A stretch of 38,919 bases of DNA from Thermoanaerobaculales bacterium (GTDB taxonomy: Bacteria > Acidobacteriota > Thermoanaerobaculia > Thermoanaerobaculales > Sulfomarinibacteraceae). Position numbers and translations under genes: made by a program. The notes beneath the pieces are model-generated. The model was not told where the DNA came from, ran no database searches, and was given only the letters and a program-made list of their open reading frames with translations. The stretch lies in contig JARFRM010000086.1 of NCBI GenBank assembly GCA_029287235.1, positions 1 to 38,919 of the forward strand, written 5' to 3'. This document shows positions 16,097 through 25,506 of this stretch, piece after piece. Numbering within the stretch: the first letter of the stretch is position 1; each line of letters begins with the position of its first letter.

Positions 16097-17448
16097 CGAT
16101 GAACACGAAGCGGGAAACCGACACCGTGGACGTCACTTCACAAACCGTTGCGGCCGGGATTCGCGACCCCCAGCTCGGAAGCGTCGTCGAGGAGCTCGTG
16201 CCCAGGCTCATCTATCCGGCGGAGCGCCTTCACGGCGTTGTCGAGGGCGTCGAGGCGCTGGAACTCGACCAACGCTCCACGCTCGGTCTCGACTGGCCCT
16301 GGATCAACCGCGTCGTGCTGTTGATCACCGACCGCCGAATCCTCGAGCTCAGCGTGAGACCCCTGGGACGCGGCCTCGAGGGAAGGGTGCGGACCTTCGC
16401 ATGGTCGATGGTGAAGGCGATTTCGTGCAATCGGAGCCGCCTCCAACTGACCTCGCGGAACGGCGCAAGTATCGAGTGGGCGGTTCGCATACCGCTCGCA
16501 GGCGCCGCGTTGGGTCGGCTCAAGGAAGGCGCTGCTCCGCTCGGCGAGGCTTTCGCCAGCCGGGTGTGTGACCGGTGCGGATCGGCCGCGTTCAGCGGCG
16601 GGCGCGTCTGTTCGGGATGCAACGCCAGGGTCGTCGACCCGCGCGAGGTGGCCTCATACGGCTGGGCGATTCCCGGTGCAGGTCTGATGATGACGCGCCA
16701 CCCGGTGCTCGGCGCGGGCAGACTCATCCTCGAGCTCGTGGCGGCCCTTGTCTTCGGGTGGACCGTGCTCTCGTCGGGAAGCGTGGTGGCGCTCGGCGCG
16801 GCCGTGATCGGCGCAGCGCTCATCCTTCCCCTGATCAAGCTCGAAAGCGTTCGGATCGCGAGGCTCGTGGTGGCCCGGTGCGGTGTCGGGATGAGGTGGA
16901 GCGGGCGACTGTGGGATCGGCTACGCGCCCCCTCGGCGGTGCTGTCCGCCGCGCTGCTGGCGGCGCCATTGTTCTTCGCGGGTTCGATGGAAACTCGGAT
17001 CAGCGCCGACCTCGATTTCATCGTTCCCGACCAGCTGTGGAGCCCGACGCCACCAGGCGCCGAAGCGGCGACGGATCCGCATCTGCGATCGGTGTGGTCG
17101 CACCGTGACGGTTGGTCGGTGAGGGTCTCTGCCGAGGCGCTCGAGCCGTTTGCCACCTTCGACGAGGCCCGTATCCGGCTCGAGGGCACCGAAGGTGCAG
17201 ACATTGAACCGGTACAGATCGCCGGCTTCGAGACGCTCTTGGTGATCGACCCCGCGCCCACCGGAGACCTCCCGGCGAGCATCACCAAGCTCGAGCTCCA
17301 CGTTTTCGACCGCTCGGGACGAGACATCCACACCCTGGCCACCCTGGCGCCGGCCGCGGCGATTTCGCTTCGCGCGACCGAGATCCGAGATCTGCTCCGG
17401 CACGCCATCTGGACCGACCCGCGGGACGTGGGTTCCGGCACCGACTGA
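16093..17448 (+). CDS. Membrane protein with PH-like N-terminal domain and zinc ribbon, unknown function
   Basis: About 451 residues from GTG 16093; ATG 16099 is an alternative start with GAGG upstream. Residues about 30-145 ('LIYPAERLHGVVEGVEALEL', 'VVLLITDRRILEL') look like a bacterial PH-type domain by pattern. A four-cysteine zinc ribbon (CDRCG...CSGC) follows at about 159-177, then three or four membrane helices (about 215-300) and a ~150-residue C-terminal domain, probably extracytoplasmic. The stop of the upstream gene overlaps this start by four bases, so the pair forms an operon. Bacterial PH domains often bind lipids or form membrane-surface scaffolds; the actual function is unknown. 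Confidence 0.8.
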   Translation: MTMNTKRETDTVDVTSQTVAAGIRDPQLGSVVEELVPRLIYPAERLHGVVEGVEALELDQRSTLGLDWPWINRVVLLITDRRILELSVRPLGRGLEGRVRTFAWSMVKAISCNRSRLQLTSRNGASIEWAVRIPLAGAALGRLKEGAAPLGEAFASRVCDRCGSAAFSGGRVCSGCNARVVDPREVASYGWAIPGAGLMMTRHPVLGAGRLILELVAALVFGWTVLSSGSVVALGAAVIGAALILPLIKLESVRIARLVVARCGVGMRWSGRLWDRLRAPSAVLSAALLAAPLFFAGSMETRISADLDFIVPDQLWSPTPPGAEAATDPHLRSVWSHRDGWSVRVSAEALEPFATFDEARIRLEGTEGADIEPVQIAGFETLLVIDPAPTGDLPASITKLELHVFDRSGRDIHTLATLAPAAAISLRATEIRDLLRHAIWTDPRDVGSGTD

Positions 17449-17463
17449 CCGAAGTTGCGGACC

Positions 17464-17490
17464 GGCGCCGCGTGGGCGCCCCGCCGTTTT
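17464..17490 (+). terminator. Weak terminator-like hairpin
   Basis: GGCGCC and GGCGCC flank a five-base loop and are followed by CCGCCGTTTT, 16 bp after the stop of the preceding gene. The T tract is short, so termination is only possible. Confidence 0.3.
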
Positions 17491-17616
17491 CCGGTACTCG
17501 GTGCTCAAGGAGGCCGGGAGAGCGCTCGACATCCCACCTTCGTCAAGCTCGGCTCCGTCCCGGCCCCGACACCTTCAAAAGAGGCACCCGTCCCTCGTTC
17601 TCCCATCATTCCGGGC

Positions 17617-17622
17617 TATCAT
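17617..17622 (+). promoter_or_regulatory. Possible -10 box for cstA
   Basis: TATCAT lies about 24 bp before the cstA ATG. A transcript starting there would have a short leader containing the GGGGGTG ribosome-binding site. No clear -35 is seen. Confidence 0.3.
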
Positions 17623-17646
17623 CAGTCGATCTGAAACGGGGGTGCC

Positions 17647-19350
17647 ATGCCGCCAGTCCTCGCCGTCCTTGCCTGCTTCGCCGTCTACTTCGTGGGCTAT
17701 CACTTTTACTCGCGGTTCATCGCGACCAAGATCTTCGCCCTCCGAGCGGATCACCCGACGCCGGCCCACACAATGGAGGACGGCATCGACTATGTCCCCA
17801 CCCACAAACTGGTGCTCTTCGGTCATCATTACGCCTCCATCACCGGGCTGTCGCCCATGCTCGGTCCGGCCATCGCGGTGATCTGGGGCTGGCTGCCGGC
17901 CATGATCTGGGTTGTCCTCGGTTCCATCCTGGTGGGCTGCGTCCACGACTTCGGCGCGCTGGTCGTCTCGGCCCGCGCCCGCGGCATGTCCATCGGCGCC
18001 ATCGCCGAAAGCCTCATGGGCAAACGCGCCAAGTCGCTCATGCACGCCATCATCTTCTTTGCCGTCTCCCTGGCCATGGGGGTCTTCGCTTACGTCGTCG
18101 CGTTGCTCTTCTCGGCAGGACCGACTCCGGAAACGACCTACTATCCCGAGTCGGTGGTGCCATCGGCAACGATCCTGATCCTCGCCCTCACCATCGGGTG
18201 GTTGGTTCGTCGCAAGGGCATGAACCTGTGGAAACTCATCGCCATCGCCTTCTTTGTCACCCTTGCAGTGGTCATCGCCTCGCCGATGATGCCGGTGAAG
18301 TGGGCCTCGGTCGGCGGCTGGACCTGGATCCTCCTCGCCTACGCCTGGCTCGCTTCGGTCCTGCCCGTGTGGTCACTCCTCCAGCCCCGCGATTTCCTCA
18401 ACTCGCTGTTGCTCTATCTCGGCCTCGGCCTGACCTACATCGGGTTCTTCATCCTCAGGCCCGAGTTTGTCTCGCCGGTGATCGACACCCACCCGGAAGG
18501 GGCACCGCCCATCTACCCCTTCGTCTTCATCGTCATCGCCTGCGGCGCGGCCTCGGGCTTTCACTCGCTGGTCTCCTCCGGCACCACCGCCAAACAGCTC
18601 GATCGCGAGACCGACGCCCGGCCCATCGGTTATGGTGCCATGGTCGGCGAGTCGCTGCTCGGTCTGGCCTCGGTGCTCGCCTGCACCGCCGGGTTCGTCT
18701 CGGTGGGGGCGTGGAAAACCCACTATCACGACTGGGGCTCCATCCAGGGCCTCGGCAGCAGCATGAGCGCTTTCATCGAGGGCTGCACACGTTTCGTCAC
18801 CACCCTCGGCGTCCCCGAGTCCATGGCCCGTACTCTCATCGCGGTCGTTGTGGTGAGCTTCGCCCTCACCACCCTCGATTCGGCAACCCGGTTGTTGCGC
18901 TACAACATCGAGGAGATCGGCCATACGCTGAGGATTCGGGCATTGGGCAACCGCTATCTGACCTCTACCCTGGCGGTGGCGGCCATCGCCTTCTTCGCCT
19001 TCTACAAGATCGAAGGAAAATCAGCCGGTCTGGCCCTGTGGCAGCTCTTCGGCTCTACCAATCAGCTCCTCGCCGGGCTCGCCCTGCTCGTGGTCTCGCT
19101 ATACCTCATCCAGCGCCGCCGTCTCGCGCTGCCCTATCTCCTGCCCATGCTCTTCATGATGGTCACCACCGTCATCGCCATGAGCACCAAGTTGCGCAGC
19201 TATGCCACCGACGGCAACACCACCCTCCTCGTCGTCGGCGGGATCATTTCGGGGATCGCGGTTTGGCTGGTGGTGGAGGCGGTGCTGGCACTGTGGCGTT
19301 ACTCGCGGTCGGATCCGGTAGAGGGGCTGGATATCACGATCCCCAGCTGA
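17647..19350 (+). CDS. cstA: CstA family carbon starvation protein (pyruvate/peptide transporter)
   Basis: A 567-aa polytopic inner-membrane protein with about 15 hydrophobic segments. Family signatures include 'HHYASITGLSPMLGPAIAVI', 'MIWVVLGSILVGCVHDFGAL', 'SSGTTAKQLDRETDARPIGY' and 'LTTLDSATRLLRYNIEEI'. CstA proteins import pyruvate or peptides and are often induced when carbon is scarce. The length matches the shorter CstA class rather than the ~700-aa E. coli form. GGGGGTG precedes the ATG. It is alone between a membrane-protein operon and a sulfatase-fold gene, with no BtsS/BtsR-type sensor in the window. The C-terminal ~60 residues after the last helix are variable. Confidence 0.95.
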   Translation: MPPVLAVLACFAVYFVGYHFYSRFIATKIFALRADHPTPAHTMEDGIDYVPTHKLVLFGHHYASITGLSPMLGPAIAVIWGWLPAMIWVVLGSILVGCVHDFGALVVSARARGMSIGAIAESLMGKRAKSLMHAIIFFAVSLAMGVFAYVVALLFSAGPTPETTYYPESVVPSATILILALTIGWLVRRKGMNLWKLIAIAFFVTLAVVIASPMMPVKWASVGGWTWILLAYAWLASVLPVWSLLQPRDFLNSLLLYLGLGLTYIGFFILRPEFVSPVIDTHPEGAPPIYPFVFIVIACGAASGFHSLVSSGTTAKQLDRETDARPIGYGAMVGESLLGLASVLACTAGFVSVGAWKTHYHDWGSIQGLGSSMSAFIEGCTRFVTTLGVPESMARTLIAVVVVSFALTTLDSATRLLRYNIEEIGHTLRIRALGNRYLTSTLAVAAIAFFAFYKIEGKSAGLALWQLFGSTNQLLAGLALLVVSLYLIQRRRLALPYLLPMLFMMVTTVIAMSTKLRSYATDGNTTLLVVGGIISGIAVWLVVEAVLALWRYSRSDPVEGLDITIPS

Positions 19351-19372
19351 CCACTGTGCGAAAATCAACTGG

Positions 19373-20839
19373 ATGGTGAAGGTCAATATTTTCAGCCCGT
19401 CGGTCCGATCGATGGCCGTGATCGCCCTTTGCGCCGCAGTTGCGGCCCTCTCGGCGGGCTGTTCGAGACCTTCGGTCAGTGCTGCCGAGGCCCCCGCGAA
19501 AAAGCCGTCGATCATTCTCATCGTCATCGACACGCTGCGGGCGGACTATCTCGGAGTCTACGGGTTCGACGGCCCCACATCGCCCAACCTCGACCAGCTG
19601 GCAAAAGATTCGGTGGTCTTCGAAAGATGCTCATCGCAGGCGCCTTGGACCACCCCATCGATGTCGTCTATGTTCACCTCGCTCTACCCGGAGGCCCACG
19701 GCGTGCGTCTCGGCCCCGACGATCCCCGAAGCCTGGATGGATGGCGCCGACGCTGGTCCCGGGCGATCCCCGACTCGACGACGACCCTGGCCGAGTGTCT
19801 CCGCGACCGGGGTTACCGTACCGCCGCTTTCGTCGCGAACCCGTGGCTCGTGAAAGGTCTGGGTTTCGAGCAGGGTTTCTCGATCTTCGATGAGAGCGCG
19901 GTCGAAAGGGACGATCGGAACGCCACGATGCTTCTCCACTCGGGATTGCAGTGGCTCCGCTCGGCAAAATCCACCGGCGATCCGACCTTTCTCTATCTGC
20001 ACCTGATGGATGTTCACGGCCCATATTCGGCGCCGAACTTCGATTTTACCCAGGTTCAGAACTCACCCGGACTCGGGCCGGCCCGGACCCTTCCCCCGAC
20101 CGGCCTTCAACACATGGAAAAATACCTCCTCGGCCCGCCGTGGGCCAAAGGACAGGACCGTCTCCAGTTGCGGGTCTGGCGCGGCCGGTACGCCGCCGGG
20201 GTTCACGCCGCGGACCGAAGGCTGGGCACCTTCACACAGGCCCTCCGCGAAGAGAACCTCTGGGATGAACAGCTCGTCATCGTGACCTCCGACCACGGCG
20301 AGGAGCTCTTCGAGCACGAAGGATGGGACCACGGATTCAACCTCTTCGAGCACCAGCTCCACGTTCCCCTGATGATCCGGTTGCCGGGATCGCGACACGC
20401 CGGGCGGCGGGTCTCCGAGCCCGTCCGTTTGGTGGATCTCATGCCCACCCTCACCAATCTCGCCGGGGCGGAGGATCCTCCGGGGATGGTCGGGCTCGAT
20501 CTGCTCCCGCTTGCCGAAAGCTCCGAAGATACGCAGACCAAACGTGCAGTCTTCGCCACGAGCGTCAAGGATCGCCCCGGCGACACCTCGATCTTCGACG
20601 GACGGTACAAGCTCATCTCCGATCTCTCGAAACGGCAGCTCCGTCTCTACGACCTCGTGGTCGATCCGGGGGAAAGAACCGATATTGCCGGGAAGCAGCC
20701 GGCAATCGTCGCTCGGCTCAGCCAGGCGCTCGGGCGGGAAATTTCGCGGGTCACCTCCGGTGCTTCCTCAGACGGTCGGGTCGGAGAGATCCCGAAGGAA
20801 CAGCTCGACCGACTCAGGGCCCTCGGCTATCTGAACTGA
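19373..20839 (+). CDS. Sulfatase-fold lipoprotein (alkaline phosphatase superfamily) with Thr at the nucleophile position
   Basis: A 488-aa protein whose signal peptide ends in a lipobox (LSAGC, Cys30), so it is probably a lipoprotein. The fold is clear: '[18 protein letters not shown]' with metal-binding Asp53, '[15 protein letters not shown]', and later '[19 protein letters not shown]' with the second metal site, then '[10 protein letters not shown]' and '[13 protein letters not shown]'. The usual sulfatase motif C/S-x-P-x-R reads T93-T-P-S-M97, with no Cys or Ser for formylglycine and no Arg. Thr is the nucleophile in phosphoglycerol or phosphoethanolamine transferases, so a phospho-transfer or phosphodiesterase role is more likely than sulfate removal. 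No sulfatase-maturing enzyme is nearby. The ATG at 19373 has no clear Shine-Dalgarno sequence. Confidence 0.9.
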   Translation: MVKVNIFSPSVRSMAVIALCAAVAALSAGCSRPSVSAAEAPAKKPSIILIVIDTLRADYLGVYGFDGPTSPNLDQLAKDSVVFERCSSQAPWTTPSMSSMFTSLYPEAHGVRLGPDDPRSLDGWRRRWSRAIPDSTTTLAECLRDRGYRTAAFVANPWLVKGLGFEQGFSIFDESAVERDDRNATMLLHSGLQWLRSAKSTGDPTFLYLHLMDVHGPYSAPNFDFTQVQNSPGLGPARTLPPTGLQHMEKYLLGPPWAKGQDRLQLRVWRGRYAAGVHAADRRLGTFTQALREENLWDEQLVIVTSDHGEELFEHEGWDHGFNLFEHQLHVPLMIRLPGSRHAGRRVSEPVRLVDLMPTLTNLAGAEDPPGMVGLDLLPLAESSEDTQTKRAVFATSVKDRPGDTSIFDGRYKLISDLSKRQLRLYDLVVDPGERTDIAGKQPAIVARLSQALGREISRVTSGASSDGRVGEIPKEQLDRLRALGYLN

Positions 20840-21015
20840 GGGTGAAACCAGAGCCGCCTACAAAATCCGACCATTTGGCCATCCGGTGCCGAGGCGAATC
20901 GGAGCGCCCATCTCCAGACAGACGTCCTGACAAGCATCGAAACGATCAAAGCCGATCTGGAGATCGGCGCACAACCACGATCCACGAATTTCGCAGGAGG
21001 CTCACCAGTCGCTTG

Positions 21016-22323
21016 TCAGTTGCCCGAGGCTTCTTCGTGAATGCCGTATCCCGCATCTTCAATCAAGACCTCGAACGGCGCTTCGGTCTGCCGGAGCCCC
21101 GCCGCCACCTTCTCCACCTCGCGCATCACACGCAGGATGTTGAGCCCGGCGACCTTGGCGACCTCCTCGCGGCTCCAGCCGCGGCGCATGAGCTCGACGA
21201 GCAGGGCGGGGTAGCCGGCCACATCCTCCATCCCTTTTGGAAGTGCGCTGATGCCGTCATAGTCCGAGCCGAGGCCGACGTGATCGACACCTGCAACCTT
21301 TCGAATGTGGTCGAAATGGTCGGCGAGCTTTGCGAGGGGCACCGTCCACAGAGGGTTCTTGTCGGTCCACACCTTCATGCCGTCCTTGACCGCCTGTGGA
21401 TCACCCGGGTTGAGCTGCTCGAGCCTCGTCTCCTCGGCCTTGTAGGCGGCGTGCCGCGCGGTGATTTTCTGATCGACAAAATACGACCCGAAGTTGACCA
21501 TCACAACGCCGCCCTTTTCGGCGATCCGCACCAGTACGTCGTCCGGCACGTTGCGCGGGTGCGAATTGAGGGCGAGGGCGCAGGAGTGGGAAAAGAACAC
21601 CGGCGCGCGGCTGACATCGAGCACGTCGTGCATGGCAGCGGCCGACACGTGGGAGAGATCGACGAGCATACCCAGACGGTTCATTTCTTTGATCACGACT
21701 TCGCCGAAGGGACTCAGGCCGTCGTGCTCGGGTGTGTCCGTCGCGGCATCGACCCAGTCGGTGTTCGCCCAGTGCGTCAGGGTCATGTATCGAACACCGA
21801 GCGTGTAGAGCTGGCGCAGTACGGCCAGAGAGTTGTCGATGCTGTGGCCGCCCTCCATCCCGATGAGCGAGGCGATCTTGCCGCCGGAGTGAATCCGCAC
21901 GATGTCGTCGGCGGTGAGTGCGAGCTCGAAGTCGTCGGAGTATCCCTCCGTCAGACGGAGGACCAGATCGATCTGTTCGAGCACCGTCACGACGGCCTCC
22001 GGGCCGGCGAGATCGACGGGGACCCAAACCGACCAAAACTGGCCGCCCACGGCGCCGGCGCGGAGCCTCCGGATATCGGTGTGCATCGGCCGATCGATGA
22101 CCGAGGTATCGGTGAAGTCGAAGCCGGCGAGGTGATTCGACGTCCGGCTGCGGATGGCCCAGGGCGCGTCGTTGTGGCCGTCGATCAGCGGCACCTCCCT
22201 GAGCACTTCGCGCACCGCGGCCTCGAGTTCAAGGTCAGACAAGGCGACTTCGTCCGCCGCCACCGCACATCCGGCGACGCCCACCATGATCACCGCCACC
22301 AGTGCTCGAGACCATCGTTCCAT
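21016..22323 (-). CDS. Membrane dipeptidase, peptidase family M19
   Basis: A 435-aa zinc dipeptidase. The signal peptide ends in a lipobox (VAGC, Cys19), predicting a membrane-anchored lipoprotein. Metal-site motifs of M19 are present: 'LIDGHND' (His50, Asp52), 'IGMEGGHSI' (bridging Glu), 'VDLSHVS', 'FFSHSCAL' and 'VGLGSDYDG'. The C-terminus has the family's helical end ('[20 protein letters not shown]'). Family members cleave dipeptides and often accept D-amino acids at the C-terminal position, so a role in cell-wall peptide recycling or nutrition is possible. Its ATG has GAGGAGGAAGC just upstream. It follows holC by 9 bp on the same strand and is likely co-transcribed with it. Confidence 0.95.
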   Translation of the reverse strand: MERWSRALVAVIMVGVAGCAVAADEVALSDLELEAAVREVLREVPLIDGHNDAPWAIRSRTSNHLAGFDFTDTSVIDRPMHTDIRRLRAGAVGGQFWSVWVPVDLAGPEAVVTVLEQIDLVLRLTEGYSDDFELALTADDIVRIHSGGKIASLIGMEGGHSIDNSLAVLRQLYTLGVRYMTLTHWANTDWVDAATDTPEHDGLSPFGEVVIKEMNRLGMLVDLSHVSAAAMHDVLDVSRAPVFFSHSCALALNSHPRNVPDDVLVRIAEKGGVVMVNFGSYFVDQKITARHAAYKAEETRLEQLNPGDPQAVKDGMKVWTDKNPLWTVPLAKLADHFDHIRKVAGVDHVGLGSDYDGISALPKGMEDVAGYPALLVELMRRGWSREEVAKVAGLNILRVMREVEKVAAGLRQTEAPFEVLIEDAGYGIHEEASGN

Positions 22324-22332
22324 GCTTCCTCC

Positions 22333-22737
22333 TCAGTCTTCGCGTGCCGAATCGCGCCACCGCTCCCACCACCCGCGACGTTCCTCACCCTCGGCTCCCG
22401 GAACGATGAGATCGTGGATCTCGTCGAAGCCCCGGGCCCAGTCCACGGGCGGCAAATCATCGCCGATCACCAGCACCGTCGCGGAGTTGGGATTCCCCGG
22501 CTCCCCAACGATCACCACCGGATCCACTACCTCGCCCAACGAGGGCTGCCAGACCGAGTGGGGTACGAACGCCAGCTTGTCGAAGGTCCACAGCCAATCG
22601 TCGAAGATCCTGCGACGACCTTCGTCGGCGACCCAGACAATCAGCCTCCGGCCATCGGCGACCAGGGTCTCGATCAGGCGGGCCAGCTCGCCGGCCCGCT
22701 TGTCGGACTGCAGATCGTGGAGTTCGACACGCGCCAT
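22333..22737 (-). CDS. holC: DNA polymerase III chi subunit (HolC)
   Basis: A 134-aa protein, close to the ~147 aa of E. coli HolC. Conserved HolC features are '[20 protein letters not shown]', '[12 protein letters not shown]' (the W-F..FVPH core), 'DPVVIVG' and '[11 protein letters not shown]'. The chi subunit bridges the clamp loader to single-strand-binding protein at the replication fork. ATG 22737 is used; the frame continues upstream through the murA promoter and start, so longer versions are not credible. There is no Shine-Dalgarno sequence, but TACACT lies 9 bp before the ATG. The C-terminus is Trp/Arg-rich. It is divergent from murA and followed 9 bp later by the M19 dipeptidase gene. 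No holD is visible. Confidence 0.88.
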   Translation of the reverse strand: MARVELHDLQSDKRAGELARLIETLVADGRRLIVWVADEGRRRIFDDWLWTFDKLAFVPHSVWQPSLGEVVDPVVIVGEPGNPNSATVLVIGDDLPPVDWARGFDEIHDLIVPGAEGEERRGWWERWRDSARED

Positions 22738-22746
22738 CGGTCGGGA

Positions 22747-22752
22747 AGTGTA
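22747..22752 (-). promoter_or_regulatory. -10 box of holC
   Basis: TACACT on the minus strand, directly preceded by TG, sits 9 bp before the holC ATG. This predicts a 5' leader of only about 2 nt. It shares the 72-bp divergent region with murA. Confidence 0.4.
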
Positions 22753-22809
22753 CACGAAGGGGTCGTCAGCGCCACGCTCATGCCACAAACGGATCGTAGT
22801 GTTAGCATC

Positions 22810-24150
22810 ATGATGGAGACGCCAATGACACCCATCGACCACGATCCCGTCGGCGACGAGTCCTTCGCCTACATCATCCGCGGCGGCAATCCCATCTCGG
22901 GCACGGTCAAACCCGGCGGCAACAAGAACGCCGCGCTGCCCATGATCGCCGCCTGCCTGCTTGCAGACGGTGCCGTCACGCTGTCCAACGTGCCGCAGAT
23001 CCGCGACGTCCGGATGCTCCTCCAACTGATCTCGGCCCTGGGTGCCGATGTCACCGAAGAAGCACCGGACCGTTGGCGGATTTCGGCGAATGAGCTCTCC
23101 ACGAGGGCGCTCGATCCCGGTCTGGCTCGGCAGATCCGTGCGTCGTTCCTGCTCGCCGGACCGTTGGTCAGCCGGTGGGGCCGCGCGGTGCTTCCCCGCC
23201 CCGGCGGCGACCGCATCGGCCGACGTCCGCTGGACACCCACGTCCACGCATTCCGCACTCTCGGCGCCGATGTCGATATCGAACCCGACCGCTATGTCAT
23301 CCGCGCTCCCAACGGTCTCACCGGAACCGACATATTCCTCCAGGAGATGAGCGTCATGGGGACCGAGAACGCCGTCATGGCAGCCTCTCTGGCCCGCGGC
23401 ACCACGACCATCGGCAATGCCGCCTCAGAGCCCCACGTTCAGGAACTCTGCCATCTCATCAACGCCATGGGCGGCCGGATCCGGGGCATCGGGACCAATG
23501 TTCTGAAAATCGAGGGCCGCGCGGAGCTCGGTGGAACCGAAACCGCCGTCGGACCCGACCCCGTGGAGGTCGGCAGTTTTGTCGGTCTGGCCGCCGTCAC
23601 CGGTGGCGAACTCCGAATCACCAACGCCGAACCGCTGAGTCACCACAGGATGACCGCCATCGGCTTCGCCCGCCTCGGCATTCGCTGGCGCATCGACGGA
23701 GACGACATCCTGGTACCGGCCGAACAGGAGCTGGTGGTTCAGGACGACCTCCACGGCGCCATCCCCAAGATCGACGACGGCCCATGGCCAGCCTTCCCCC
23801 CGGATCTGACCAGCATCATGGTTGTCCTCGCCACCCAGTCCACCGGCACCATCCTGATTCACGAGAAGATGTTCGAGAGCCGACTGTTCTGGGTCGATCG
23901 TCTGATCGCCATGGGCGCGCGCATCGTCCTCTGTGATCCCCACCGCGCGGTGGTGGTGGGCCCGTCACAACTCTACGGTCAGCAGCTGGCGAGCCCCGAC
24001 ATCCGGGCCGGCATGGCGCTGGTGATCGCCGCGCTCTGCGCCGACGGGGAAAGCGTGATCCACAATATCCACCAGGTGGAACGCGGTTACGAGCTTCTCC
24101 ACGACCGGCTCGAGGCCCTCGGCGCCGACGTGGAGCGAGTGGAGCGGTAG
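22810..24150 (+). CDS. murA: UDP-N-acetylglucosamine 1-carboxyvinyltransferase (MurA), Asp at the catalytic Cys position
   Basis: A 446-aa EPSP-synthase-fold enzyme that transfers enolpyruvate to UDP-GlcNAc, the first committed step of peptidoglycan synthesis. Signatures are '[20 protein letters not shown]' (substrate Lys39), '[20 protein letters not shown]', '[11 protein letters not shown]' (catalytic Asp) and 'VERGYELL' near the end. The loop residue that is Cys115 in E. coli is Asp134 here, a variant known from naturally fosfomycin-insensitive MurAs. ATG 22810 is given. ATG 22825 is a strong alternative, with GGAG six bases upstream. TAGTGT seven bases before 22810 would instead give a leaderless start. 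The gene is convergent with nfuA, with 14 bp between the stops and no terminator. Confidence 0.93.
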   Translation: MMETPMTPIDHDPVGDESFAYIIRGGNPISGTVKPGGNKNAALPMIAACLLADGAVTLSNVPQIRDVRMLLQLISALGADVTEEAPDRWRISANELSTRALDPGLARQIRASFLLAGPLVSRWGRAVLPRPGGDRIGRRPLDTHVHAFRTLGADVDIEPDRYVIRAPNGLTGTDIFLQEMSVMGTENAVMAASLARGTTTIGNAASEPHVQELCHLINAMGGRIRGIGTNVLKIEGRAELGGTETAVGPDPVEVGSFVGLAAVTGGELRITNAEPLSHHRMTAIGFARLGIRWRIDGDDILVPAEQELVVQDDLHGAIPKIDDGPWPAFPPDLTSIMVVLATQSTGTILIHEKMFESRLFWVDRLIAMGARIVLCDPHRAVVVGPSQLYGQQLASPDIRAGMALVIAALCADGESVIHNIHQVERGYELLHDRLEALGADVERVER

Positions 24151-24164
24151 CGAAGGCACCAACC

Positions 24165-24737
24165 TCACTCCTTGTAGAACGGTTCCTGACCCGCGTCGTG
24201 GTCGGTGACGTCGACCACGTGCTCGATCTCGTCGATCTCCTGGCAGATGGCCTGCTCGATGCCGGCCGAGAGGGTGAATCCGGCGCTCGAGCACCCCTGG
24301 CAGCCTCCGCCCAGGCTGACGTACACGGTGTCGCCTTCGACGCGGTCGAGCTCGACCCAACCGCCATGGGCGCCGACCACGGGAAGCACCTTCTCATCGA
24401 TCACGGCCTGAACCTTCTGATACAGGGGGTCATCCCAACCCGGATCCGACGCCGGGTTGTTGATCTCAAAGCCTTCACCGGTCTCGAGGCTCAGATAGTC
24501 GAGGGTCGCGCCGGACATGAGCTCGGCGGTTTGACCATCCAAAACGACGCAGAAACCATCGAAATCCACGTGGGTATCGCCGTCGATGGAATCCTGATCG
24601 CGGGTCAACTGCATCTGGTACCTGAAGGTGTGACGGCCGACTTTGACCGCCAGCACACGGATCCCGATGCACTCTTCGTCGGCCTCATCGACGAACTCTT
24701 TGATCTTTGCACGCGCGGATTCAGTCAGGGTGATCAT
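24165..24737 (-). CDS. nfuA: Iron-sulfur carrier protein NfuA/NifU family
   Basis: A 190-aa protein matching E. coli NfuA in length and layout. The N-terminal ~95 residues form a degenerate A-type (IscA-like) domain ('MITLTESARAKIKEFVDE', 'DFDGFCVVLD', 'LDYLSLETGEGFEINNP'). The C-terminal NifU domain has 'VQAVIDEKVLPVVGAHGGWV' and the cluster-binding CQGC (Cys146, Cys149). The A-type domain lacks its usual C-terminal CxC, which is normal for NfuA. It carries Fe-S clusters to target enzymes and protects them under stress. AAGGAG lies about 10 bases before the ATG, and TAAAGT further upstream may be the -10. It is alone, with no isc or suf genes nearby. Confidence 0.93.
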   Translation of the reverse strand: MITLTESARAKIKEFVDEADEECIGIRVLAVKVGRHTFRYQMQLTRDQDSIDGDTHVDFDGFCVVLDGQTAELMSGATLDYLSLETGEGFEINNPASDPGWDDPLYQKVQAVIDEKVLPVVGAHGGWVELDRVEGDTVYVSLGGGCQGCSSAGFTLSAGIEQAICQEIDEIEHVVDVTDHDAGQEPFYKE

Positions 24738-24919
24738 GACAGGGAGCTCCTTCCAAAAGCACTTTACACCCTCTGGTTATCTTCGTCCCTCCACCGAAGA
24801 GGGCAAATCAAGAAATGTTGTCAACCATCAGCGAACCCGAGCGTCACAACCCCGATCACGAGGTCCAACGCTGCGGTGACCAATCGGGGATCTGAACAGA
24901 TGACACAGAAGGAGTCCAG

Positions 24920-25381
24920 ATGAAAAGAATGCTGCTTTCCGCCCTCATCCTCGCCCTCGCCGCGCCGGTGGCCGCTCAGTTCGACGATCCCGGCGATCCG
25001 ACCCACCCGGCCATGGATGCCGCCCGCCACGCGGTCATCAACTTCCTCGAGCTCGAGCAAGAGCAGGTTGATGATTGGGATGTGCTGTGGGCCGACCACC
25101 GGGCGGCCGAAGAGCCTCTGCGCCAGCAAATAGCCGATGTTCAGGTAATGATCGACGACCTCTTCGCCGCCGGCGTGCCCGACCCCGCCGATCTCGGGCT
25201 GCTCGTGATCGAACGCCACGACCTCGGCGAAGCCCTCATTGACGTTCACGTCATCTATGTCGACGCTTTCCAGGCTCTCCTCGACGAGGAACAGACCCAC
25301 CGACTACGCGAGATACGCATCGCCGAGCGAATCCAACGCTGGATCCCGGCGTTCAAGGCGTTCGAGCTGGTCAAACGCTGA
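24920..25381 (+). CDS. Periplasmic CpxP/Spy-like protein
   Basis: A 153-aa protein with a clean signal peptide ('MKRMLLSALILALAAPVAAQ') and a mature all-helical, acidic sequence. Near the end, 'FQALLDEEQTHRLREIRIAE' resembles the LTxxQ motif region of Spy/CpxP proteins, and the upstream helices ('LRQQIADVQVMIDDLFAAG') fit an antiparallel coiled arrangement. Such proteins are periplasmic chaperones or metal/stress sensors. The match is by pattern only and the exact role is unknown. AAGGAG lies seven bases before the ATG. The gene is monocistronic and ends in a strong hairpin terminator. Confidence 0.75.
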   Translation: MKRMLLSALILALAAPVAAQFDDPGDPTHPAMDAARHAVINFLELEQEQVDDWDVLWADHRAAEEPLRQQIADVQVMIDDLFAAGVPDPADLGLLVIERHDLGEALIDVHVIYVDAFQALLDEEQTHRLREIRIAERIQRWIPAFKAFELVKR

Positions 25382-25389
25382 AGATGCAA

Positions 25390-25428
25390 AAACCAGGGCC
25401 GGGGCGGTGATCCGCCCCGGTTTGGTTT
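25390..25428. terminator. Bidirectional rho-independent terminator
   Basis: CCGGGGCGG pairs with CCGCCCCGG across a four-base loop, extended by AAACCA/TGGTTT outside. T-rich sequence follows on the plus strand (TTTGGTTTTG) and A-rich sequence precedes it, so it can work in both directions. It separates the CpxP/Spy-like gene from the convergent proC. Confidence 0.85.
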
Positions 25429-25506
25429 TGATGCAGGATTCCATCACCTTGATCATCACTGGAACGAGCTCACTCGGGATTCTCGGCGTAGGCGCAAACG
25501 TAGAAG

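Noticed and set aside
20905..20972. Inverted repeat after the sulfatase gene
   Set aside because: A short imperfect stem with a long loop and no T tract; too weak to call a terminator.
20323..22809. Long in-frame extension upstream of murA
   Set aside because: It runs through the sulfatase end and antisense to the dipeptidase and holC; MurA homology begins only after 22810.
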